A stretch of DNA of 49,707 nt, taken from contig JAEPOJ010000001.1 in the NCBI GenBank assembly GCA_017642965.1, positions 167,586-217,292 on the forward strand, written 5' to 3'. This document shows positions 31,252-40,099 of this stretch, one piece after another. The first letter of the stretch is position 1; every line of letters starts with the position of its first letter. This DNA comes from Phycisphaerales bacterium (GTDB lineage Bacteria; Planctomycetota; Phycisphaerae; Phycisphaerales; UBA1924). The notes beneath the pieces were generated by a model. That model did no database searches, had not been told where the DNA came from, and was given only the letters and a program-made list of their open reading frames with translations. Made by a program: the position numbers and the translations under genes.

Positions 31252-31368
31252 GTGTACTCTCCTTTTTGTCCATTTCGAGTGGTGCGTAGCGGTTCAATCC
31301 AAACCGAGACATCGCCGCCCAGCGGGGGTGGCTGCTTCAAGGTACAAGCAGGATGACAGCGAGTCAAC

Positions 31369-31398
31369 TGTCAAATTTGACATTTTGTGTGACATTTT
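31369..31398. promoter_or_regulatory. TGTCAAATTTGACA palindrome and TGACATTTT repeats
   Basis: A perfect 14-bp palindrome TGTCAAATTTGACA (31369-31382) overlaps two direct TGACATTTT repeats (31378-31386, 31390-31398). It lies in the divergent region between the CTERM gene and the HTH gene, just upstream of the promoter for the latter, and is a candidate operator for that HTH protein. Confidence 0.5.
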
Positions 31399-31402
31399 CT
31401 CG

Positions 31403-31431
31403 TTGTCAATCACCTCCGCCCACGGTACAGT
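31403..31431 (+). promoter_or_regulatory. Promoter of the HTH gene, likely leaderless
   Basis: TTGTCA (31403-31408), a 17-bp spacer and TACAGT (31426-31431) form a sigma-70-type promoter. Start of transcription near 31438-31440 coincides with the ATG at 31440, and no Shine-Dalgarno is present, which suggests a leaderless mRNA. Confidence 0.5.
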
Positions 31432-31439
31432 GATCACAT

Positions 31440-32708
31440 ATGGCTCATGAATCACCCCCAATCGCATCCGCTACCGCCAAAACAAGGGGGGGCGATACCG
31501 CCTCAGTTGGGGATGTCCTTGACTCGTTTTACAATGTCCGCACCTGCGTGCTCGATCTCTTTGAGGCCAGCGATCTGGACCCGACGAAAACACGCGAGCT
31601 CGCGAGGGACCTCGGCGTGAACCGGGGGCTCGCGTGGCGTCTCTCACGCATTGTCCGCACCGAGGACAGCACCAGCGTCGCCCACGATGTGCCGGGCAAA
31701 TCCAGCCTCATCCGCTTCGCGGAGCGCTGCATCCAACTCGGGGCGGATCAATCGCTCATCGATCAACTCATCGAGTCTGTCGATCAGTATGAAGCGTCGA
31801 TCGCGGCATGCACCGGCAGCCGGAAAACCCTCGCGATGCTGCTCGCGAACCAAACGGAGAAGGCCACGCAGCAGGACCGTGAGCGGGCACGGCGCACGCT
31901 CTTTGAGGGCGCCTGCTCTGTCTGGGGAGTGCAGGCACAAACGCGATTCGTCACAGTCTTTCTGCTGCCGTCCAAGGAAGACCCCGACATGGTCGACGCC
32001 GCGCACGTCACCGGCTACATCGGCTTCCGGCGCCTTGGGAAGCGCCCATGGCCCATGAGCTATGAGGCAGTTCACGACGCTCAGGGCAACGCCGTCACGA
32101 TCCGCAAAGAACCGCTCGACCCACGCGGCTATGAGGAGGGGCAGCTGCAGCTGCTTCCAGATTTCTGCGAGCCCCGCGAGCCGGAGATCGAGGTCGAGAT
32201 AAACGGCGACTACAAGTGCTTCAACCTCGCCGCCGGACCGGTCGGCAACCAGGGAATCACCGACTGCGTATTCGGGAGCTACCTCTCAAACATCTACCCC
32301 CGCTACTCCCCCGATGAGCCCAACCAGCTCGAGACCGCGGGCTTCATGGTGCTCCTCCAGGCCCCCGTCGAGCGAGTGATGTTCGACTACTTTGTGCATC
32401 AGGACCTTGAATCCGTCGGCGAACCGATCACCCACCTGCTCGATCGGCTGACCTACCCACACGTGAATCGCGAGGAGTTCTTCGACCGCCAGTCGATCCA
32501 TATCGACGAGACGCACCGCACTATTGCGCAGACCGCGAAGGGCGCATACACACCGCACATCAGCTGGTACTCAAAGCTGCTGACATTCGTCAGCGAACGC
32601 ATCAACGAACCGCTGGACGCGTTCAACGGCACCCGCTTCGAGATGAACTACCCACCGATCTCGACAACCCTGAGCAGAAGAATCACGCTCGCAAGGAAGG
32701 GCGACTGA
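31440..32708 (+). CDS. HTH-domain protein of unknown function
   Basis: A protein of 422 residues. A likely helix-turn-helix lies near residues 48-75 (TKTRELARDLGVNRGLAWRLSRIV), similar to resolvase or transcription-factor HTHs. A coiled helical segment (80-155) and a large C-terminal domain (about 160-420, with GYIGFRRLGKRPWPMSYE and LDRLTYPHVNREEFF) follow, with no family that I recognise. It is cytoplasmic, with no signal peptide. Operator-like repeats upstream suggest autoregulation and control of the divergent CTERM gene. The ligand or target is unknown. Confidence 0.7.
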   Translation: MAHESPPIASATAKTRGGDTASVGDVLDSFYNVRTCVLDLFEASDLDPTKTRELARDLGVNRGLAWRLSRIVRTEDSTSVAHDVPGKSSLIRFAERCIQLGADQSLIDQLIESVDQYEASIAACTGSRKTLAMLLANQTEKATQQDRERARRTLFEGACSVWGVQAQTRFVTVFLLPSKEDPDMVDAAHVTGYIGFRRLGKRPWPMSYEAVHDAQGNAVTIRKEPLDPRGYEEGQLQLLPDFCEPREPEIEVEINGDYKCFNLAAGPVGNQGITDCVFGSYLSNIYPRYSPDEPNQLETAGFMVLLQAPVERVMFDYFVHQDLESVGEPITHLLDRLTYPHVNREEFFDRQSIHIDETHRTIAQTAKGAYTPHISWYSKLLTFVSERINEPLDAFNGTRFEMNYPPISTTLSRRITLARKGD

Positions 32709-32720
32709 GTGACTCAGTCG
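32702..32720. repeat. Palindrome spanning two convergent stop codons
   Basis: CGACTGAGT-G-ACTCAGTCG is a perfect 9-bp inverted repeat containing the TGA of the HTH gene (32706-32708) and the TGA of the convergent pseudopilin gene (32714-32716). It may act as a bidirectional terminator hairpin, although no T-tract follows. Confidence 0.45.
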
Positions 32721-33334
32721 TGCATACGCGGCGAAGCGCTCGCCACCAGACGAATCGTCGGTGCTTCAAGCGTAGAGCCAACCGCGAGGTCCTGCATGTC
32801 GTCGGGCTGGATGATCAGGTCGACGGTCGCGCGACGAAGCTTCGGTCCTACATCGAACTCCATCGTGAACACGACATCGTTGAGCCCGACGAGGAGCGGC
32901 GCGGTCTCCTCATCCTGATAGGTCCCATCGATATAGGTGGTCAGCGTGTACCAGAGCTCGTAGGGCCCGTCACCGCTCGTCGAGTCGCGCCGCTCAAGAC
33001 GCGTCACACGCTCAGTGCCCGTGCTCGGATCACGGTACGAGACAAACTCGATGTAATCCGACTCGATCTCTGGGGTGAGAATCGGGTTCACAGGGTACGG
33101 ACCGAAGGAATCGCCCGTCCGGATCATCGCCGTCAGGCGCTGCATCACGATCCGCGCGACCACGTTCGTGGATGCGCCCTCGCTCGTCACCTGGTAGCTC
33201 TTGAACGAGGTGTTCAGGGCCGCCATGGTCGCGGTCAGCAGCGTGGCCGTGATCGCCAGCGAGATCAGGACCTCGACCATGCTGAAACCGCGCCGCAAGC
33301 GGGCGGCCGGCTGCGCTGCGATTGCGTGTCGCAT
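32714..33334 (-). CDS. Minor pseudopilin PilW/PulJ-like
   Basis: A protein of 206 residues with a prepilin leader and helix (RRGFSMVEVLISLAITATLLTATMAAL). The globular domain contains IMQRLTAMIRTGDSFGPYPVN and a VDLIIQPDD beta segment, as in PilW/GspJ minor pilins. The start codon overlaps the stop of the upstream large pilin-like gene. It is the last gene of the pilus cluster and probably a component of the pilus tip or initiation complex. Confidence 0.8.
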   Translation of the reverse strand: MRHAIAAQPAARLRRGFSMVEVLISLAITATLLTATMAALNTSFKSYQVTSEGASTNVVARIVMQRLTAMIRTGDSFGPYPVNPILTPEIESDYIEFVSYRDPSTGTERVTRLERRDSTSGDGPYELWYTLTTYIDGTYQDEETAPLLVGLNDVVFTMEFDVGPKLRRATVDLIIQPDDMQDLAVGSTLEAPTIRLVASASPRMHD

Positions 33335-36258
33335 CAGTACGTTCCTTCCTGATACGTGCCCGTCACCGGGGGCATCGAGAGCGGGAGCATCAGCCCTGAT
33401 GGCAGACGCATATCCGGATTGTGGCGAATACGGATCTTGCCGAACCCGTTGAACGGGATCGGGGTCGACCCGGCGGGCTGCGGCTCGTCATAAGGCACAT
33501 CCACCAGACCGTCGTCGTTCGTGTCGTACCCGATGATCCGCTGCCCACCGATAATCGGCAGGTCGTTGGGATCGATCGATTCGTAATCACCGTCGGCGCT
33601 TCCGAAGTAGCCGAGCGAGGCATTGAACCCCGCGGGGTTGCCGATCGGGTTGCCATACACGTCGAGGAGCGGGCCCTCGCCGTGGGTCGGATCGAACGTC
33701 AGCAACAGCGCCCCGTCGATGGTCGTGTTGCCACGCGCATCGAGGACCCCGGCGATAATCGCGCCCTGAAGCGTGATGTTCTGCTCGGGCGGCGAGTTGA
33801 ACGAACCCAGGTCCACCGAGTAGTTCGGCAGCATCATCGAGCTCGTCAGGATCGTGTCCAGATCGTTATCGTCCGGGTTCAGGTTCGGGTTGTCCGGCTC
33901 ATCCGGGTGGACGGTCGTGAAGCGGGTCGCCCCCGTGAACTGGAGCTTGTTGCGGACCTGCGTGTACTCCACGGGCGTGTCCGACACAATCGAGCCGACG
34001 AACAGGCAATCGTGGAAGCGGACGTTGTTGGAGTACGCCTTTGTATCGGTCACGCGCTTGCCATCGATCACGATCGGATCGGGGAGCAGGTTGTAGCTCT
34101 CGCCGAAGGATCCGATCTCGCTCTCGGGAACGTCGCCCGTATCGAGCGGTGAGATCGAGATCGCCGTCATCAGGATCATCTGCTCCGGCGGAACCGCGGT
34201 TTCCGGCAGCATCGGCGGCGCATTGTCCGCGTCCTCCCCCGGCTCGTCGCCGTAGACAAAGCGAGGGAACTTGGGCGTGGGTCGCCCATCGGCATCGAGG
34301 AGATTCGCGCCGTACTCCGACCAGAGGGGGTGCGTGTTCTGTGTGTACGTCTCGACGTGTGTTGATCCAACGAAGGTGCAGTTCACGAAGAGACCGTTGA
34401 GTCCGACCGGTACCTTCACATTGCGAAAGGTCATGTTCTCAAACACCGGACGCCAGTACACGTCCGAGTAGCTCGGCGAGTTGTACGGGGCGTTCTCGAA
34501 GTACGCCCAGTCGTGGTTGTCCGGCAGCCCGTCGTAGTCCGCGTCGTCCCACACCGGGAACAGGTGCGGGTCATCATCGTCCACCGAGTTCTGATCGAGC
34601 GTCCAGGATTCGAGGTTGCTGATGTCGGTGCCCAGCTGGTCCGCGACCTGCTGCCAGAACGCATCGCCGTCCGCTGCATCGATCAGCGCGTTCTCCGTGT
34701 CCGCGAAGCTGCTCGCGTTGATGTCCGGGAGCGTCAGGTCATCCGCGCCGAACTCCAGCGCCGACTCGTCATCATCGGGCACGATGGCACCGTTAAGTCG
34801 CTCGTAGATCGGGCCCTGCGCCGATTCCCAGTCGCTCGAATCGACCTTGAACACGAGCCGGCCGTGCACCTTCGCGTACCTATCCATCGCGTCGATATAC
34901 CCGTCACGCCAGCCCAGCTCTTCGTCCGGGTAGGTGTTGTGGAAACCGTCGTAATCGATCGGGTCCTCGTCGGCCGGCTGGTAGATCCGGTCGTTGTTGA
35001 TATCCAGGAACCCGAAGACGCCGTTCTCATTGCGGTCCGGGTGACCGCCGTCGATCAGCAGCGCGAGGTCCTCATCGATCGCCTCCCCACCGGAGCCGAC
35101 AAACTCGGGCGTGCTGCCATCGAGACCGGCTCGCGTGCCCACAATCAGGTCCGCCGACAGCGTCACCCGGTTGTCACCATTGGTGTCGTAGTGGCGGATG
35201 AAGATGTCGATCTCATCGATGTAGCCATCCTGCGTCGCGTCGTTGAATGCGCCGTCGTTGGTACCATCGCCATCGAAGTCATCGTCCGCCGGGATGCCGG
35301 CCCCCTCGATGGGGTGCCCAACCCGCAGGCGGTTGTCGCCGTCGACATCGTTGGTGCTCAGACCAACGAAGAACTCCTGGATTTTCGTGTCCAGCACCGG
35401 ATCGAGCCCGAGGAAGTCCGAACGCATGACCACCGGGTCGCCCGCGTCGAAATCGACCTCATCAAAGCGGGCCCCAAGCTCGCCCTCGATCTGCACGTTC
35501 TTCCCGATCAGGATCTTGGAGTGGGCGATGATCGCCTGATCCACGGTCTTCTTGATCTGGTAGTCGCGGGTGATGATGCGTCGGATCGGCTTGTTGTTCC
35601 GCTGGAAGTCGTACACGATCCCTTCGACGATGACACGGATCGTGTTTCCGCCCGCGAGAGGGGCGTAGCGGATCTGATACGCGGGCGGTGGGTTCGTGCC
35701 TTCCGGATCCGTCCACTCCGTCAACAGAATTGGAGGCGTATTGACCCAGTAGCTGCCCTCATAGACACCCGAGGTGATATCCGACGGCGCGGACGCGATC
35801 TCGGGCGTGTCGATGTAATCGAATCCGGTGAGGATATTCGCATCCTCTGTGTGCGCATTGACCAGCGCCTCCGCGATCCCCGCGGGGTCCACGCCCTCGC
35901 TGTACCCATCACGCGGTGGAGCAACCTGGTAGCTACCGATAAGACCGGAGTCGCCTCGCCAGAGCGCCCAGGTGATGTCCGCGTCCAGATCGCTCTCAGC
36001 GATAATGAACCGGGACGATGCCTCGTTCAGGCGGTGCTCGGCGACAGCCAGTCCGGTTTCCGCGGCGCTCATGGCGCGCATCACGTGCAGGTGCATGTTC
36101 GCGGTGCGGATGTTGCCGGTGGATGCCACGGCCATCGCCGCAACCAGCGAGCCGAAGATGATCAGGAACATCATCGAGAGCACTGATGCGATACCGCGCC
36201 GTGAAATCGGGAACCGGAGCCCCCGCTTGCGTTTCATTGGAGTGTGTTTGATTCGCAT
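33334..36258 (-). CDS. Very large PilX-like pilin-associated protein, Asp-rich
   Basis: A protein of 974 residues. The N-terminus (SRRGIASVLSMMFLIIFGSL) has a single TM helix typical of the PilX N-terminal family, followed by an AAETGLAVAEHRL helix. The rest is a large exported region with many Asp-rich, calcium-loop-like segments (DDDFDGDGTNDGAFND, DTNGDNRVTLSADL, DINNDRIYQPADE). GGAG 9 nt before the ATG at 36258 supports this start; a second ATG ends at 36237. It is far larger than typical PilX (about 200 residues). It may be a pilus-tip adhesin, functionally like PilY1. Confidence 0.75.
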   Translation of the reverse strand: MRIKHTPMKRKRGLRFPISRRGIASVLSMMFLIIFGSLVAAMAVASTGNIRTANMHLHVMRAMSAAETGLAVAEHRLNEASSRFIIAESDLDADITWALWRGDSGLIGSYQVAPPRDGYSEGVDPAGIAEALVNAHTEDANILTGFDYIDTPEIASAPSDITSGVYEGSYWVNTPPILLTEWTDPEGTNPPPAYQIRYAPLAGGNTIRVIVEGIVYDFQRNNKPIRRIITRDYQIKKTVDQAIIAHSKILIGKNVQIEGELGARFDEVDFDAGDPVVMRSDFLGLDPVLDTKIQEFFVGLSTNDVDGDNRLRVGHPIEGAGIPADDDFDGDGTNDGAFNDATQDGYIDEIDIFIRHYDTNGDNRVTLSADLIVGTRAGLDGSTPEFVGSGGEAIDEDLALLIDGGHPDRNENGVFGFLDINNDRIYQPADEDPIDYDGFHNTYPDEELGWRDGYIDAMDRYAKVHGRLVFKVDSSDWESAQGPIYERLNGAIVPDDDESALEFGADDLTLPDINASSFADTENALIDAADGDAFWQQVADQLGTDISNLESWTLDQNSVDDDDPHLFPVWDDADYDGLPDNHDWAYFENAPYNSPSYSDVYWRPVFENMTFRNVKVPVGLNGLFVNCTFVGSTHVETYTQNTHPLWSEYGANLLDADGRPTPKFPRFVYGDEPGEDADNAPPMLPETAVPPEQMILMTAISISPLDTGDVPESEIGSFGESYNLLPDPIVIDGKRVTDTKAYSNNVRFHDCLFVGSIVSDTPVEYTQVRNKLQFTGATRFTTVHPDEPDNPNLNPDDNDLDTILTSSMMLPNYSVDLGSFNSPPEQNITLQGAIIAGVLDARGNTTIDGALLLTFDPTHGEGPLLDVYGNPIGNPAGFNASLGYFGSADGDYESIDPNDLPIIGGQRIIGYDTNDDGLVDVPYDEPQPAGSTPIPFNGFGKIRIRHNPDMRLPSGLMLPLSMPPVTGTYQEGTY

Positions 36259-36273
36259 GGTGTCAATCTCCGA

Positions 36274-36993
36274 TCAGGGCACAATCCAGGTCACCGTGGT
36301 CACCAGATCCGCCTCGATGTCGTTGACCCCCTGGTAGTACACCTGCACGCTTACGCGCAGCGGGTACTCATCGATTTCTCGGCCCGGGAACGATCCGTTC
36401 GCCGGCTCCGAGTACGACTCGTCGAGCACCTGCGACGTATCGAACGGGTGGACCTTCTCCACGATGACCGTCTGATACCAGCCCCGCATCGCGTCGCCGC
36501 TGAAGACACCGTTGGTCGTGTCACCCTGCTCCACGCCGTCCACGCTCAGCGCGGGGATCACCTCGCCGAACGAGTTGATCGGGCCCGGCAGGTCGTTGTC
36601 GTCAAGCCCGGCCGTCCCGATGTAAGAGAAGGTGATCCCGTTGAAATCGTCCAGGTCATCGAAGTCACCGACGACCACCTCACCCGTATCCACGCCCCAC
36701 CCGGCGACAACCATGCTGCCGCTGCCGTCGTCCTGCATCGATATGCCGGTCACCGGATCGTGCTTCGGAAGGTTGCGGGTGTACTCGCGGATCTCGTTGG
36801 CAAGGAAGGTGGCGCTCGCCGCGTGCGACGACCACTGGTTTGAGACGATGAAGGATGACTGCGCGTCGACCATCGCGAGCACGCCGATCCCGATAATCAG
36901 GGTCGCCATCGAGGTTTCGATCAGGGTGAAGCCCTTCGCATCCTTGCGGGCCCCGCGTCGCTGGCGTCGTGTTGGGTAGGTAAGTCCATTCAT
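36274..36993 (-). CDS. Pseudopilin PilV-like
   Basis: A protein of 239 residues. A long basic leader (YPTRRQRRGARKDAK) precedes GFTLIETSMATLIIGIGVLAM, the type IV prepilin cleavage site and helix. The following QSSFIVSNQ and SATFLANEIREYTRNLP segments resemble PilV/GspI minor pilins. The ATG ending at 36993 is used; a GTG ending at 37005 would add 4 residues. It lies between the PilC-like gene and the large PilX-like gene in one operon. Confidence 0.8.
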   Translation of the reverse strand: MNGLTYPTRRQRRGARKDAKGFTLIETSMATLIIGIGVLAMVDAQSSFIVSNQWSSHAASATFLANEIREYTRNLPKHDPVTGISMQDDGSGSMVVAGWGVDTGEVVVGDFDDLDDFNGITFSYIGTAGLDDNDLPGPINSFGEVIPALSVDGVEQGDTTNGVFSGDAMRGWYQTVIVEKVHPFDTSQVLDESYSEPANGSFPGREIDEYPLRVSVQVYYQGVNDIEADLVTTVTWIVP

Positions 36994-37009
36994 CACCCTA
37001 CACACTCCA

Positions 37010-38236
37010 TTACGAGACGATCTGGCTCATCTTGAAGATGGGAAGGATGATCGCCATCGCGATAAAACCGACGATTGAACCCATTATGATGATCATGATG
37101 GGCTCGATCATTCCGGTAACCGCCTTGATGTGATCCTTCAGCTGCTTCGCGTAGAACACCGAGATCTCGTCGAGCACCTCGCCGAGCTTACCGGACTCCT
37201 CGCCCGCGGCGATCATCTGCACCACCGCCTTGGGCAGCACGCCGTTGCCCTGCAGGGGCTCCGCAATCTTGCGGCCCTGCTTGACCGAGCCGTGCACCTT
37301 ACGCCACATGCCCTCGAAGAGCTTGTTGCCCGAGATCTCCCCGGTGATCGTCAGCGTGTCGAGCATCGGGACACCCGCGTTGATCAGCTGCCCCATGGTC
37401 TGCAGCGAGCGTGTGATGTACAGCGAGCGGAACATCGACTTGAGCACCGGGATCGTCAGCTTCATCTTGTCGATCCAGAACGCGCCCACGTCCGTCTTGG
37501 CGAACGCGAAGAACGCCCCGCCCGCAACCGCGAGCCCGCCGAGGATGAACGGCCACTGCTTGGTCAGCGTCTGCGAGAGCATCATCAGGAAGTTCGTCGC
37601 CCACGGCAGCACGTCCTCCTTGCCATCGAAGATCGTGTAGAACTTGGGCAGCACGAAGGTCAGCAGGAAGACCGTGACGGTGACGGCCATCAGCCCGATG
37701 ATGGCCGGATAGATCGAAGCCCCAACGACCATCTTCTTCGTTTCGATCTGCTGCGCGATGTAGCCCGCGATACGGTCAAGCATCTCCGAGAACGAACCCG
37801 ACATTTCCGAGGCGCGGACCATGTTGATGTAGAGCGGGCCGAACAGCTTCGGGTGGCGCTGGAGCGCCTCTGAGAACTGCTTACCGCTCTCAACGTCAGC
37901 TTTCAGCTCGTTGATCACCTTCTTAAACTGGCGGTGCTCGGTCTGGTCGGCGATGCCGTCGAGCGCCGCGCGGAGGTTGATGCCCGCACGGATCATGACC
38001 GAGAGCTGCGTCGTGAAATCAAGGACCTGCTTCTGCGTGGGCTTCTTGTTGTTGATCGCCGCGAAGGCGTCCAGCAGGCTGCTGCCCTCGACCTTGCGCT
38101 TATCCTGATCGACCGCGATGACGTGCACGCCCTGATTGCGCAGGATCGCCGCGGCAGCGCTCGCGCTGTCGGCAGCGATCGTCCCCGATTGGACCTTCCC
38201 ATCCTGCGCCTTGACCTGAAAACGGTAGTTGGGCAT
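37010..38236 (-). CDS. pilC: Type IV pilus/type II secretion inner-membrane protein PilC/GspF
   Basis: A 408-residue polytopic protein, the membrane platform that couples the ATPase to pilin insertion. An N-terminal RFQVKAQDGKVQSGTIAADS segment is followed by two related T2SSF domains (LSVMIRAGINLRAALDGIAD and LINAGVPMLDTLTI, each with a LxxGxxL motif) and TM segments near 178-198, 230-250 and 378-400. AGGAG 5 nt before the ATG fixes the start. It is 33 bp from the PilT-like gene. The usual partners PilB, PilM-Q and PilD are not in the window. Confidence 0.95.
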   Translation of the reverse strand: MPNYRFQVKAQDGKVQSGTIAADSASAAAAILRNQGVHVIAVDQDKRKVEGSSLLDAFAAINNKKPTQKQVLDFTTQLSVMIRAGINLRAALDGIADQTEHRQFKKVINELKADVESGKQFSEALQRHPKLFGPLYINMVRASEMSGSFSEMLDRIAGYIAQQIETKKMVVGASIYPAIIGLMAVTVTVFLLTFVLPKFYTIFDGKEDVLPWATNFLMMLSQTLTKQWPFILGGLAVAGGAFFAFAKTDVGAFWIDKMKLTIPVLKSMFRSLYITRSLQTMGQLINAGVPMLDTLTITGEISGNKLFEGMWRKVHGSVKQGRKIAEPLQGNGVLPKAVVQMIAAGEESGKLGEVLDEISVFYAKQLKDHIKAVTGMIEPIMIIIMGSIVGFIAMAIILPIFKMSQIVS

Positions 38237-38269
38237 GTCAGCTCCTCTGCATCACGAATCTTGATAGGA

Positions 38270-39325
38270 TCAGGCGACGAGCTGACGCTCGAGCTTGTCG
38301 GGGAAGACGGCCTTGGCGATCGCGTCTTCCTTCGAGATCGTCCCGTTGAAGTACAGCTCCGCGATCGAAGCGTCCAGCGAGCACATGCCGATCGCGCGGC
38401 TCGTCTCGATCACGTTCGGGATCTCGAAGATCTTGTTCTCGCGGATCAGGTTGCGGACCGCGGGCGTGCACAGCAGCGTCTCCACCGCGGGCACCATGCC
38501 CGGTCGGTCGGAGCGTGTAAACAGGGTCTGCGAGATCACCGCCTGGAGCGTCGTCGAGAGCATCGAGCGGATCTGGTTCTGCTGGCCGCCCGGGTACATA
38601 TCGATGATACGGGACACGGTCTGCGACGCGTTGACCGTGTGAAGCGTCGAGAGAACGAGGTGACCGGTTTCCGCGGCGCTGATCGCGAGACCCGTCGTCT
38701 CCAGGTCTCGCATTTCGCCCACCAGGATGATGTCCGGGTCCTGACGCAGCGCGTGCTTGAGGCCAGACGCAAAGCTGATCATGTCGCGCCCGAGCTCACG
38801 CTGCTCGATCAGACACTGGTCCGACTCAAACATGTATTCCACCGGATCCTCGAGCGTGATGATGTGCTTGCGGTAGCGCTGGTTCATCGCCTGAATCATG
38901 GCCGCCAGCGTGGTCGACTTACCCGAGCCGGTATCGCCCGTCACGAGCACGAGCCCGCGGGGGAGGTACGTCAGGCGTGCGATGACCTCCGGGAGGGCCA
39001 GCGCGTTCAGCGGTGGCACCTTGGTCTTGATCGCACGCAGCGCCAACCCGATCACACCCTTCTGCATGTGTGCGTTCACACGGTAGCGGGCAAGGCCTGG
39101 CACCTCATACGAGAAGTCGGCGTCCTTCTCCCGCGCGAAGGTCTCGCGTGTCTCTTTGGTGGACATCTTCTCAAACATGCTCGCGACGAGCTCGGGGGAC
39201 ATCGGCTCCTCACTCATCGGCGTCATCACCTGATGCACGCGGAGCGAGGCGGGCTCTCCCGCAACGATGTGAATGTCAGAAGCGTCCGACTCGTGCGCGT
39301 GACGAAGAATGGCATCAAGATCCAC
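38270..39325 (-). CDS. pilT: Type IV pilus retraction ATPase, PilT/PilU family
   Basis: A 351-residue hexameric ATPase that powers pilus retraction. It has a PilT-type N-terminus (VDLDAILRHAHESDASDIHI), Walker A GDTGSGKST, the Asp box ITLEDPVEY, Walker B IILVGEMRD and the His box LVLSTLHTVNA. The C-terminus is PilT-like. The GTG ending at 39325 has GGGAG 6-7 nt upstream and gives a standard N-terminus; an ATG ending at 39391 adds 22 residues without a ribosome-binding site. It is the first gene of the pilus operon. Paralogy with PilU cannot be decided. Confidence 0.92.
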   Translation of the reverse strand: MDLDAILRHAHESDASDIHIVAGEPASLRVHQVMTPMSEEPMSPELVASMFEKMSTKETRETFAREKDADFSYEVPGLARYRVNAHMQKGVIGLALRAIKTKVPPLNALALPEVIARLTYLPRGLVLVTGDTGSGKSTTLAAMIQAMNQRYRKHIITLEDPVEYMFESDQCLIEQRELGRDMISFASGLKHALRQDPDIILVGEMRDLETTGLAISAAETGHLVLSTLHTVNASQTVSRIIDMYPGGQQNQIRSMLSTTLQAVISQTLFTRSDRPGMVPAVETLLCTPAVRNLIRENKIFEIPNVIETSRAIGMCSLDASIAELYFNGTISKEDAIAKAVFPDKLERQLVA

Positions 39326-39546
39326 GGCTGTCTCCCGGGTGCGAACCAAGCTCGATGCGAACGAACGATCGCTCGCATCCTCCCTGATCATCGACGGATC
39401 CGGGCGCTGGATTCACGCCCGAGCCCAGTGACAGTGCGAAATGCGTGCGGGTCGTGCGGGTCAGGACGGAAATCAAAAAGCACACCACGCCCGCGCAGAG
39501 CCACCAGCCCGCACAGACCCACCCCGGCCATCCTATCTATACACAC

Positions 39547-40038
39547 TCAGCGCCCGGCGTAGCGGTCACGCTCGATCACCGCCAGCTCGTCCACCCGCTC
39601 GTTCTCGGGGTGCCCGGCGTGCCCCTTCACCCAGTGGAAGCGGATCTCGTGGCCGTTCTTGAGCTCGTCGAGCTGCTTCCAGAGGTCCACGTTCTTCACC
39701 GGCTGCTTGCTCGCCGTCCGCCAGCCCTTCTTTTTCCAGCCCGGCATCCACTCGTTGAGCCCCTTGAGCACGTACTGCGAGTCCGAATACAGCTCGACCA
39801 CGCTCCGGCGTGTCAGGGCCGAGAGCCCCTCGATCACCGCCATCAGCTCCATCCGGTTATTCGTGGTCTCGCGTTCACCGCCGCTGCGTTCGACGGCTTT
39901 GCCGGATCTCGGGTGGCGGAGCAGGAACGCCCACCCCCCGGGCCCCGGGTTTCCGGAGCACGCACCATCGGTGAACAGCTCGACAGCCGGGGCATCACCC
40001 TGCGTGTCATCCGAAATCGCATCCTTGCGGGTCATCAT
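39547..40038 (-). CDS. rnhA: Ribonuclease HI
   Basis: A 163-residue enzyme that degrades RNA in RNA:DNA hybrids (R-loops, primers). The four active-site acids are visible: Asp in [16 protein letters not shown], Glu in [13 protein letters not shown], Asp in [13 protein letters not shown] and Asp in NERVDELA, with the catalytic His in KGHAGHPEN. The N-terminal 15 residues are poorly conserved; ATG codons at 40038 and 40035 are both possible. It is divergent from purL by 58 bp. Confidence 0.95.
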   Translation of the reverse strand: MMTRKDAISDDTQGDAPAVELFTDGACSGNPGPGGWAFLLRHPRSGKAVERSGGERETTNNRMELMAVIEGLSALTRRSVVELYSDSQYVLKGLNEWMPGWKKKGWRTASKQPVKNVDLWKQLDELKNGHEIRFHWVKGHAGHPENERVDELAVIERDRYAGR

Positions 40039-40084
40039 CGTGCATCATACACCCCACGCCGCCCACCTCCACCCGGCCCGGGTC

Positions 40085-40099
40085 TACGATCCATTTATG
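40085..40099 (+). promoter_or_regulatory. Possible -10 element immediately before purL
   Basis: TACGAT (40085-40090) ends 6 bp before the purL ATG, no Shine-Dalgarno is present, and a start at about 40097 would make purL leaderless. No clear -35 is present, so this is weak. Confidence 0.3.

Noticed and set aside
34513..36186. Open frame of 557 codons on the plus strand opposite the PilX-like gene
   Set aside because: Val/Arg/Asp-rich antisense of a well-supported gene within an operon; no recognisable domains.
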